From Uranotaenia lowii (Eukaryota; Arthropoda; Insecta; Diptera; Culicidae), in contig NC_073693.1 of assembly GCF_029784155.1 (NCBI RefSeq), forward strand, positions 310,907,304 through 310,971,303: a stretch of DNA of 64,000 nt. Direction: 5' to 3'. The notes below the pieces were generated by a model. That model saw nothing but the letters and a program-made list of their open reading frames with translations, made no database searches and was not told the DNA's origin. Shown piece by piece: positions 35,901 to 45,388 of the stretch. Made by a program: the position numbers and the translations under genes. Positions within the stretch are counted from its first letter, which is position 1, and each line of letters begins with the position of its first letter.

Positions 35901-36993
35901 ATATATGAAAAATCGCGCAGCAGGTAGGCAGATTGTGTTTTATAGAAAGTAACATTTATGCACTTGTTTTCCTCTGGCTTTGAAGCCAGATGAATTTCAA
36001 AACTTAAAAATGAAGAATACATCGTATTTTTTTTTTTTTCATATGAAGAGCAAATATGTAAAATATTCAGAAAAACGAAAAAAGGTTGGAATAACCGAAC
36101 AAATGAAAAGATATTTTTTTTAATTCAATTTACCCCTAATTGCATGAATGAATTCTTCATTTGACATATTCAGGTTATTTTACAGTCCGTTTGACTGTTT
36201 TTAATTTATTATTGTTGAAAACAGTTTTATTTATTTAATAAAAAATAAGTTAAAAACATAATGAAGAGTACATTTTGAACAAATTATGGGCTTGTATTCA
36301 CGAAAGGTTCGTTAAATTAGGTATATTTGAATCGAAGTGCATATATTTTACATGTTTTTGAATATTTCCCGGGACACAGGTCACCAGATTTCCCGATTCC
36401 CTGGAACAGGAAAATGGTCGGGAAATGGACACTCTAATCATAATCTTGACTACTTATCTTTGTTTGTGTTTGGTAGATTTCGACCAAGGTGTTTTGAATT
36501 CCAAACTTTCTTATCTACTTTAAATTATGGATGGTTTAAATTTGAAATTTATATTTAATCCTATTTTAAGATTTTGCGTTTCTTCAGTTTTGATTTGCTG
36601 AATTTTAAACGTAGTATTAGATTGACGTAGGTAATCGCATTCGATTTCAAAATTCAAGACACTCACATTGCGATGCGCATTAGGTTCCTTTACACTCGAA
36701 TGAATAAAAAAATATTAGAAAACCATACAATCTTCTATTAACTTTTCGTACTCTACACACTTCAAAATATGCTGACAAATCTCGTTTGGTGAAGTTTTTA
36801 TTACACTTGAAGCGTTCGTCTTATTTTCAATTGAAATGAAATTAGTTTTTCTATTTATCCGCTTTCATTTTCCGCTTGGGAGACACCATTTTCTTTCCCA
36901 AAAATCACAATGCGTACCTGCTGCATGGAAGAAAATCACCGTTCCAACATGATATTTTCCAATCGGTTTAAACACTGTCTCCTCAAGGCTCAT
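28238..36993 (-). CDS. LYPLAL1-type paralogue with Ser-to-Glu at the nucleophile (putative pseudoenzyme)
   Basis: Four exons on the minus strand: 36918-36993, 28826-29095, 28580-28757, 28238-28517 (804 nt, 267 residues). The first three exons are the same lengths (76, 270, 178) and phases as in the neighbour at 24400-25776, so this is a tandem duplicate. Donors are GTACGC, GTTTGG and GTAAGT. Alignable blocks: PTAPLQTYTPKGG, ANVWFNWKRIE, GVPAGRIIVGG, HTAFRVNRDLGGVF, SSFLNSGSIVYDS. The nucleophile motif reads GGFEMGG: Glu119 replaces Ser (GAA versus TCA, two base changes). The oxyanion-side HGSGDTG is HAAEDNG. Asp176 and His208 remain. A 26-residue longer C-terminus is Pro-rich then Lys/Glu-rich (IPTPPPRPAKEESENKKDES). 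All frames are open, arguing for retained function without hydrolysis, for example lipid-modified protein binding. Intron 1 is 7.8 kb and full of transposons. Not expected to be catalytically active by the classical mechanism. Confidence 0.85.
29316..30237. mobile_element. TTAA-flanked MITE with long inverted repeats (piggyBac-like)
   Basis: Flanked by TTAA at 29312-29315 and 30238-30241. Tips CCCTCATCCGCATTA and TAATGCGGATGAGGG are perfect inverses. Long subterminal arms also pair: the left TTTTCTCGTTATTCAGCATG ... CTCAGGAAAACTGCTGTAG segment (29498-29562) matches the right 29832-29900. The internally palindromic GTGTCAATTTGACAC recurs as AGTGTCAAAATGACACT at the right. It is 922 bp, non-coding, and inserted in intron 1 of the hydrolase paralogue. 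Confidence 0.85.
30454..31711 (+). pseudogene. DD37E-type mariner element with TIRs, transposase decayed
   Basis: TIRs: left AAGGGCGAACACGACATTAT and right the reverse complement of AAGGGCGAACACGAAATTAT, flanked by TA (30452-30453, 31712-31713); length 1258 bp. The coding part runs on the plus strand from about 30600. It has an HTH region, then CCVMDDETSKKANFKQIPG (about 31000), LVWQAIYSYT, NGKIY followed by a TAA, then LASCHYSKS and ELRSVEQYWAIMK near 31400. Stops, frameshifts and a short deletion between the second Asp and the Glu (35 instead of 37 residues) make it non-functional. Confidence 0.85.
31712..34930. other. Intron 1 of the hydrolase paralogue, AT-rich remainder
   Basis: No coding evidence. 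31730-32900 is word-poor AT-rich sequence built on AATTC/AAATT. 33240-33950 has repeated ATCGATTTTAAAATT and GGTGTTATCTCGAT-type words of an unidentified old repeat. A perfect-looking TTC run is listed separately. Confidence 0.3.
32950..32994 (+). repeat. (TTC)n microsatellite
   Basis: About 15 uninterrupted TTC units. Confidence 0.95.
34931..35500. repeat. Diverged fold-back element
   Basis: Left arm about 34940-35045 (AAAATTGCACTATGTCAAGAATTCTGGAGGCTCAGCC ... AACAAACTTTTCTAAGGC, broken here into words) pairs with the right arm 35380-35490. The text order (AAAATTGCA, then a TCTGG-GGCTCA word, then ACAAACTTTT) matches the arms of the palindromic element at 49769-51556, so the two may be distant relatives. 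Confidence 0.45.
35581..36435. mobile_element. CCCGGGAATTCCCG-rich short-TIR element
   Basis: Left tip AGAGTTTCCGTCCCGGGCGG and the reverse complement of the right tip AGAGTGTCCATTTCCCGACC are similar. Clusters of CCCGGGAATTCCCG words lie at 35590-35680 and 36365-36425, and the core is AT-rich. Non-coding, about 855 bp; class not determined. Confidence 0.5.
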
Positions 36994-37111
36994 ATTCAAG
37001 GAAAATTGTTGAAATCACGAAACAACACTATCCCAGCGAACTGATTCCTTTGAACTAAGCCGGGAAGGACTACACTTGACTGTTACCTAACGAGTTGGAC
37101 TTGGTTCAAAT

Positions 37112-37129
37112 CGATCGATGCATCGATCG
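37112..37129. promoter_or_regulatory. Perfect 18-bp palindrome CGATCGATGCATCGATCG upstream of the hydrolase paralogue
   Basis: Lies 119 bases upstream of the start codon at 36993. It contains two ATCGAT cores like those bound by dipteran DREF/BEAF-type factors. The regulatory role is inference. Confidence 0.35.
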
Positions 37130-37402
37130 TAAAACATGACGACAGAAAAAAAAGAAAATCGATTTTCATTCACAAGATTTGCTGGCGTTGATGGGATGAA
37201 TAAACCCAACAGGCCCAAATGATACAACAAAACAAGCAAATCACAAAATTCAATATTTGATTTCCATTTTTTTTTAAATAGATTGTGTCCCGACTTGTTT
37301 CAGGCGTCCGATGTATATAAATACCCATAAAAGTATATTCAATTTACAATTCCATCTCAAAATCGTAGGTATCAATATCAATTTTTTGTTGTAAAAAAGT
37401 AA

Positions 37403-37484
37403 CGCTGTAGACAGGATTCGAACCTGTGCGGGTAGAACCCAATGGATTTCAAGTCCATCTCCTTAACCACTCGGACACCACAGC
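37403..37484 (-). tRNA. tRNA-Ser (UGA anticodon)
   Basis: The 82-nt minus-strand sequence folds as a class II tRNA. The acceptor GCTGTGG pairs with CTACAGC (one G-T). The anticodon stem is ATGGA/TCCAT with loop CTTGAAA (anticodon TGA). There is a long variable arm, and a T arm with GGTTCGAATCC, which is also the Pol III B box; the A box lies in GTCCGAGTGGTTAAGG. The discriminator is G, as in eukaryotic tRNA-Ser. There is no intron. A T6 Pol III terminator follows within a few bases (A run at 37394-37399 on the plus strand). It decodes UCA and, by wobble, other UCN codons. Confidence 0.97.
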
Positions 37485-38551
37485 TTGGTGATGATCAGGC
37501 TGCTGGTAGCGAACATATATCATCGGCACTAATTGATCGTCGCCAATCAGTGGCGCATCGAACAGTTTATCCAGATCGCCAATTCGAACGGTTTTTTTAC
37601 AGGGATAGGTGAAACTAGTCCCACCATCTGAAGAGGCTAGATTTGTTAAGCCTTAAAGAAAGCGTGAAAGCGTGGTTTGATATTTTTAGGAATGATTCCC
37701 GAAAATGAACTTAATTTGCATTTTTAACGCTTATTATGCTAATGTTAATCACCAAACATCTTCATCAACATCATATTAGCTTAGCATCACAGCATAGCAT
37801 ATTGGGTTACGTTTGGTGTGAGTTTAAACTTCTTCGAACAAATATTTTACAACAATATGAACTGAATCTTCTTATTGAAAATTGTGAGTTCCGTATCATA
37901 ATCAATGTTTTAACGTTTTGAATCTTAAAGCGAAAAATTCAAATTATAATCTTTCAAATTAAAATTATTCTTGAAATTCAGTCGTAACTTTTGATACGTA
38001 GTGTGAATTCAGCTTTGAGGTTTTTGAATTTGTTCCCAATTTATCACTCATCCAGAAAAGAATAAAATAATTCTTCAACTGCTGTAGATTCGAATGACCT
38101 TCGATGACAAATTGGATTTCAAATTTTATTCAGTTTTTTGATATTGACATATTTTGAGAAAATGAAAATTCATTTCACTGACTTGAGAGTAAAGTATCCA
38201 CATGAATGCTTCTCTTTTTTGGGTTCCTATCAATTGTGCAAATTTTAAGGCCTCTGCGATGGGATGGGCTGGAGCGATAAAAATTCAAAGTTTGTATCCA
38301 GATAGTGATTTATTTGTCTAAAAAACATTTCTATCAATAAATCTAAACAAGTCAACTTAAATACTTATGTAATTAATCGATCCAAAAAAAATAGTTTTCC
38401 GTGATTCCAAGATATATAAGCTTCAGATGTGTAGCCCTAGAAATAAGCTTCAAAAACGTACTGATTCTCTGGGAGCTCTTTGTGTCTTTAAAACGAAAAA
38501 TTTTGAAATCTATTTTTTTTTTTTTTGATGAAGGTAATGAATTAGAAATGA
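37485..38551. other. Spacer, no gene seen
   Basis: AT-rich; nothing recognisable on either strand. Confidence 0.3.
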
Positions 38552-40475
38552 CAGGGTTGCTAGCGAACCGGGAAAACCGAGAATACCGGGAAAAACTCTA
38601 TTAACAAAATCAAAATTTATTACGAAGAATGTTGTAAATTGATAATAACTTCATTCGTGCTTTGTTTCGGTAGAGAAAATGTTTCAATAGAGTTCGAAAT
38701 AAGAAGAACAGAGGTTCAGAAATGACCTGCTAATTATTCCGATAAACAAATTTGATACACAATTAAAGCGAGTATTCAATTCGCTCTTGTGTTTCAATAA
38801 CAGCTCTGTTGGAACAATTTCTATTTCTTTACAAAGCAGGAATGAAGTTTCTATCAATTTACAAACAAATTACAAATTTTGATTTTGTGAAAGAAAAAAA
38901 ACAACAATACATGGATTACGATGTTTTCCATACAAACATCCGTCCAAAAAAGAATGAAATCGTCTGCTGGGTGATAATGAATCTGATTTTCTACCCGACA
39001 CACTTTTTTATCATGTTCATGGATTTTGACGAAACTTGGCCTGGTATTGGATCAAACATTTTTAAATTTCAAGATTTTTCAATGAAAACTGTCGAAGATA
39101 CAGCAAGTTTAGTGAAGCAACTCCAAATTTCTCTTTTTTACGGAAATAGCTCTATCTTTGTTTCCCGTCATTGTAAAGACTTCAAATTTCGTAGAGTATT
39201 AGTTGAATAGTTGAACTAAAGTGTGTAGAATTTTCATGAAAAAATATCAACCGAGAAAGAAATGGCAGGTTGTCAAAGTTGGAAGTTGGTGCGCAGCTTC
39301 ACGCGGTTTCATTATTTTTTTAACGCATCTGTATATCTTATGTATATCTTAGGGAGCATCCATAAATTACGTAACGCTCCTAGGGGAGGGAGTGAGTAAG
39401 CTCTCGCGTTACGAATTGTGTAATAGGGGAGGGATGGAGGTATGTTCATCGTTACGTAACGATTTTTTTTCCTAAAAAATTTCAGTTTAATCGCAGCTTT
39501 CTTGATAAACCAAATATTAGGTACATTTACTCCCAAGAACTCAATCCAATCCGAAGACGGAAATTTTACTATTTTTTCTCAATTGATTTTGATTATTCAG
39601 CTATTTTGATTATTCAGCTATTTTGATTATTTCGACTAATATTACTAAGTGGAGTATATTTTGCATAACAAGCTATGCTGCTTGAACAAAATAAAGTAAA
39701 CAAGGCAGATCACCAGATAACAAGCACAGAGCAACTCGTAATAGGTAAGACAAATAATTTTTTTTAATCGGAGAGTTATCATCAATGAGTAGGCTAAGAA
39801 GCGATTTGGATTGATAATAATTCCGTTTTAAAGACCGTTAAAAAAATATGTTAGTTTTTTTACCTTCGATAATCAGTGTTTAAAATCATGAGAAGATGGG
39901 GGGGGGGGGGGTAATTGTCAGCGTTACGTAATTTCAAGTGACTACCCAGTTCACCACTAATGTTATTCATAATTTTGTATTAAAAATTAACAATTTTTCT
40001 AAAAAATGCAATCTGATGATTTAAAGTTTTGTATGACAAATCCCCATTACAGATTTTTTTTCTAAAAATGTATAGATATTCTACAAAATTTCACAGTGGC
40101 TCAAAAGTACTACATTATAATTTTAAAACCAAGTTAACTGGACTTGTTTTTGCAAAATTGTTGAAATTGTGGAGCAAAACAATGAAAAGATGCCATTTTC
40201 ATTAGATTCGTTTAAAAATTCATGAAACCCTGTAAATTTGATACGAAAAGACGGCGTCGAAGTAACTGTCATGATTCCGTACCGGTCAAAAAGTTTTGGG
40301 ATGCAATTTTCAGAAAGGCCTTTACATTGAATTTTTTATTCGCCATGATGTTATAATAAAAAAAAAACAACTATAATAAATATCTGGAAAATCATCATTT
40401 ATATCCGGGAAACAAACCGAGAGAAAACCGGGAAAAACTTTGGAATTTCAAAACGAAAAATCGCTAGAAACCCTG
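38552..40475. mobile_element. CAGGGTTGCTAGCGA-tipped element
   Basis: Left tip CAGGGTTGCTAGCGAACCGG and the reverse complement of the right tip CAGGGTTTCTAGCGATTTTT, both followed by CCGGGAAAA words. The right half (about 39985-40475) is repeated at 42995-43514. It includes a MITE at 39352-39947. The 133-codon frame at 38809-39210 lies inside; I do not recognise it and do not call it a gene. Confidence 0.6.
39352..39947. mobile_element. MITE with TTACGTAACGC ends, nested
   Basis: Left GGGAGCATCCATAAATTACG then TAACGC; right, inverted, GGGTAGTCACTTGAAATTAC then GTAACGC. A second GTTACGTAACG palindrome is at 39453-39463 and a run of about 14 G near 39898. The GCATCCATAAATTACGTAACG end wording is one I associate with mosquito genomes. 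Inserted in the element 38552-40475. Confidence 0.65.
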
Positions 40476-40764
40476 ATTAAAGTAATCTAGAAATACAACT
40501 ATTCCATGTCTATTTGATAAAAATCTACTGACACCATTTGATGCATCAGTTCGAAGCAGAGCCGTAGGAAGAACCGCCTCATGGGGGGGGGGGGGTTTGG
40601 TGACTGAATTTTTCTTGTGATATTTTTCGCTCAAACAATGCATTGACAGAAGAAACTTCAAAAAAATTTTTTTTTTCATTTAGGATTACTCACGTTAAGT
40701 TGTTCAACATTAGTTTTTCGAATTTGAAAACACGTCCCAAAATGTTTATAATGGTTAGTTTAAG

Positions 40765-41180
40765 GTTGCCAAAATGTTTAACCACACGTATCCGGGCTAT
40801 TTGACTTATTATTTGGGCAATATCCGGGCAAATTTGGTCAAACACAGGAATTTCTCTACAAAAATATAAAAAAAATAAAACTTAACAGCAAATTTTAAAT
40901 CGTGTTTTAGAGTTCCAAAAAAAAACCATTCATGATTATTTTCATAAAACTTGTTAAAAAAAATTGCGTTTTGGACGCATAAATAAACATAAATTTAAAA
41001 CTCAAATCGCTTTTTTTTTGCTTTAACTTTGGTAAATAAAGTGAAAAATCCAGGCAAAATCTGGGCTTTTTTTAATGAAAATCGGGCATTCGAGTCAGAG
41101 CGGAGCTCTCTTTTTTTTTAATTAAAAATCCAGGCAAACCCGGATTAAACCGGACAATCAGGCAAGCTTAGGTTAGCTAC
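40765..41180 (+). repeat. Dispersed repeat, inverted copy of 1010-1440
   Basis: Edged by ATCCGGGC / CCCGGAT words, with an internal block containing ATAATCATG and TTTTGGACGCATAAATAAA that matches the reverse complement of the first copy. Non-coding. Confidence 0.45.
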
Positions 41181-42994
41181 ATTTGCAAAGCCTTAATTTA
41201 TTTAGTAAGAAAATAGGAACTTACTTTCATCGATAGTAGAAATTTTTTGATTTTCTAAAGAATCTGATAGATTTAATGTCTTCCAAAATATATTTTCAAA
41301 TCAAATAAGCTAAATCTATCAAATTCTTGAGTATATAAAAAATATTTCGCTATTTGGTAAAAATAAATTCTGAGAAAAAAGGAAAAAAAAGTTAAAGTAA
41401 ATCAAATTTTCAAGATTAAAAGTAGAGATTTAAATTTTGCGCTAGAATCTGATTCTTGAAAACTGGATCCATATTTTAGATTTAAGTTTGAAATTTGGTT
41501 CTTGAAAAAAAACTGCAATATTAATATCTAATGTTAAACAATACACTAAGAAAATATGAAATTCACTGCAAATTTCTTACGTTAAAATAACATGTTTCTT
41601 TTTCAGCAAATCATGTTTAGAAAAAAACAATTGCTTAACTAAAATTCTGTGGATATTTTTTTAAAACAGTTTTTTTAATTAAATAAAACTTGCAAAATTA
41701 ACTCAAATTCTACTTAAAACCTTAATTTTCAGCTGAATAGTGAATATAAACTGTTTTTGAATAACATTAAAGAATTTGAATGAAATTGAATTAAAATTAA
41801 AATTGTAAATCTGCGATCTCTTGCGATTTGAATTCCTCAACTATTCTTGTGATTTAATTTATAGTCATCTTGATATTAAACTCATTTATAAGCTGAATCT
41901 GAATTTTAATTATCAATGCCGAATCTGAATTATGAATCTGAATTTAAAAATTCAATTTTGAATCCCTTCCAAATTTCAAAACGATTTCATAAATGAACAA
42001 AAAACGATTTCTGTGTTCATATTCGAGATAAAAATTCAAATATAAACCACGAAGTGAAATTTATTTCGGAGCCCTCAATCCTTTCAGAGCTCTATAATTT
42101 AAATTCTGATGTTTTGGGTTTCAATTTATCGGGCTTGCGAATTTGAATTGGATTATGAATTTTTAATTATGTATCTTATTCTGATTTTTCAATTTTGAAT
42201 CGCCGTTTTCAAGATTGAAATTCAGAATTCTGCATAATAATTAAGTTAAAGAACTTTGAATCTGAATATGAAACAAAAATTCAAAATGGATTCTTATTTT
42301 CCTTTTTATATTCGATTTTTTTTTAATTTAACTATTAAAAATGAACATGAGCATGAATCAAATTATGAATGAAATTCAAAATCTAATTTAGTCCAGTATT
42401 TCAAAAAAGCATTTCATTTCTAATTTCTAATGATGATTCGAACTGTAGTCCACGAATTCTAAACTAAATACAGAATCGCAAACATGAAAACAGGAATAAA
42501 AAAATTATTGAGGTAACCAGAACTTCCGGAATGAGTTTCAGTTAAATGTCATTTGAAATTTAAAATCTAATTTTCATCAACAAAATTTTAAAAAATTTTA
42601 GCAGAATGCTGAATTTGGGATAAGTTTTCAAGGGTTTCACATCAGTTTTGAGTCAAGATTAATTAAATAACATTACTCTATTATCAAAATTGGATAAAAA
42701 AATTGTAATTTTGTTTGCAAATCCTTCCTACGTTGAACTATTGCTTAAAGTTTCCTACGCTGTCTCATGTAAAAATAGTATCGAAAACAAGCTCCTGTCG
42801 TAATCTTAAGCCTAGTGCACACTAGGCAACTTGGACTGCTTTTTCGATTGTTGAGACTTGTTTATGTTTACATTTAGAACTAGACGATGTGATGCATGTC
42901 TCAAGTCTCTTGTATTGATATTCTTGTTATGTATTAAAAAAAAACATTTTTTTTAATGTCTTTAGATTTGTACAAAAAATATAACTGCCTTTAG
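41181..42994. other. AT-rich stretch without a gene
   Basis: Only low-complexity AT-rich sequence dominated by AATTC, GAATTT and AAATTC words; no supported ORF. Confidence 0.3.
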
Positions 42995-43514
42995 AAAATA
43001 ACTAAATATTTTCCTGCAATCTGACGATTTTAAGTTTTGTAAGACAAATCCTCATTCAAGTTTTACATATTTCTAAAAAAACTACACAAATTTTTTTTCT
43101 ACAACTCTATAAAAATTTTTAGAAAATTTCACAGTGGCTGACAAGTACTTCATTATAGTTTCAATTGATCCGGACTTATTCTCGCAAAATTGTTGGAATT
43201 GTGGAGCAAAACAACGAATAGATTTCAATTTTGTTAGATTCGTTAAAAAAAATCATGAAAACCTGTCAATTTGATACGAAAATACAACGTGTTAGAAGAC
43301 GCCGAAGTATTTATCTTGATTTCTAACCGGTGAACAAGTTTTGGGATACAATTTTTAGAAATCTCAGGCCCTTTACATTGATTTTTTTTATTCACTATGA
43401 TTTTTATATATTTTTATAAACGAGCATGATAAATAACGTGAAAATCATCATTTATTACCGGGAAAACCGGGGATAACTTTGGAATTTCAAAACGAAAAAT
43501 CGCTAGCAACCCTG
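42995..43514 (+). repeat. Second right-half copy of the CAGGGTTGCTAGCGA element
   Basis: Matches 39985-40475 in order: CAATCTGA(C/T)GATTT, TCACAGTGGCT, GGAGCAAAACAA, ACCGGGAAAA, TTTGGAATTTCAAAACGAAA, and it ends ATCGCTAGCAACCCTG. The left end was not found, so it is truncated or continues unrecognised. Confidence 0.65.
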
Positions 43515-43781
43515 AATATTATTCCTTGTTATCAAATTAACATTACTATTTGAATAATATTTGAATATTTGAAAAATCGGGTCATTTTTTCCATCAAGAG
43601 AAAACAAAATAAATTGAAGAAACGTACGTGATTACAGGCAGAAAAGTTCAAGTAGGCTGAAATGACTACGCTGAAAATATTTTTTTGAAATAATTTTCCA
43701 CGTGTTTTGAAACATTCGGAAAACTTTTTAAGCTAAGAATCAGAAGTTGATGAAAACGGTGCCCAGTGTCATTTCATCACT

Positions 43782-44657
43782 GCACACTGGTATAGAACAT
43801 CAATCTAGCGGAACTAAATTAATAGCGCCCAGGGATGAAAATATAGACTTTCGATGTCTTCGACAATATTCCATAATTTTATAAGGCGCATACTTTGAAA
43901 TAAAATATAGAGTTGAGGGGTCCACCAATAGCAAGATAAAAATGCTAACTTTTTTGTTAAGCATTTTAGAGCTTTGGTTTATTCTACAAAGTTGTTTATC
44001 TCAACAAAATACATAACTTTGCTGAACAAGTCAAAGTTCTACAATTTCATTCTAAGGAGTTACAATGAAATTAAAAATAAAACCTTGAAAAAACAGTTTT
44101 TTAAATCTGGATCGTTGTAGGTAAGGCAAAACCATTTTCAGTCTTCGAAACAAAGTTGAAATAAGTTAAGATCTACAATCTTTTAATACACCACGATGTG
44201 TTTTGAAATTGCTGAAGCGCTGTAGAAAGCATTTAGTGAAATATATTAACGATTTTCAAAGAGAAGTTTATCAAATTGCGCAAATTTTCGCACCATCAAC
44301 CAATGTGGATTTTATTTTTGGTGTTAAGAGGAATCAATACCATATAAAACTAGCGTGGAACTCGGTGGAACTCGAAGCAATTTTAAGATTCAAAATCTAG
44401 TATTTTGTTCACAAATATCACTTTATGTATTTTGTTAAGATAAACAACTTTGTAGAAGAAACCAAAGCTCTAAAATGCTTAACAAAAAAGTTAGCATTTT
44501 TATCTTGCTATTGGTGAACCCCTCGACTCTATATTTTATTTCAAAGTATGCGCATTATAAAATTATGGAATATTGTCGAAGACATCAAAAGTCTATATTT
44601 TCATCCCTGGGCGCTATTAATTTAGTTCCGCTAGATTGATGTTCTATACCAGTGTGC
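43782..44657. mobile_element. Fold-back element with 235-bp inverted arms
   Basis: Tips GCACACTGGTATAGAACATC and its inverse, flanked by ACT on both sides (43779-43781 and 44658-44660). Arms 43782-44020 and 44420-44657 are nearly perfect inverted copies (for example TTGCTATTGGTG, GTTAGCATTTTTATC, AAGCATTTTAGAGC). The roughly 400-base centre has no recognisable protein. Length 876 bp. Confidence 0.85.
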
Positions 44658-45388
44658 ACTGGTTAGATAATTATCCGTAAATTGAATTTGGGCGCTAGTG
44701 TTATGTCCCTAAAAACACTTATTTACAACATTTTGTAACTAAATAGTTATGTATGTATGTATGTATGTAAGAGAACCCACCAGTGGCTGATAGGTCTTTC
44801 GACCCGTGTCGGTACGGGAAGTCTCAATCGCAAATTCAAATATTGTTCATGCTTAACTCATCAACAATAATTGCAGCACAATCAAGGGGTCCGTTACCAC
44901 TGGTTTGGGACAGGTTTGGCTCATCTTACTCCCTTCAAACTGTTCGAAACAAATAAAGAATCCTGAAAAGGTACCTAAGTAACCTACTCAATATTCCAAA
45001 TTTGCCGAGATACTCCGGCTGGCTTGAACCCACAATCCATTGTATATCAGTATTCTGTTCGTTTGATGTCCTGTCCAACCCCCCCACGAAACCCCATAAT
45101 AGAGTTAAGCTATTTTTAATATATTTAATCAAAAGATAAATATTTTTACATTTTCAATGATGTTTTACATCTTACCTTGTTACCATGTACTTACTCTTGT
45201 ACCCCTATAATGAAAGGGTACTTATTGTTATACCAAAAAAGGCTCTAGTAATTTTTATGCTGTTCACAGTGCTTCGAACCTATTCTATCGCAGCATGCCG
45301 AGATTGGTATGACTGGTGCTAAAACTTAGGAATTTACTTTCCCAGCCCATCATAACACGGGATCATAATTTTGAAAAATCAACATATA

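Noticed and set aside
38809..39210. 133-codon ORF
   Set aside because: Lies inside a TIR element, has no recognisable domain, and its composition matches the AT-rich surroundings. It could be an element protein but cannot be supported.
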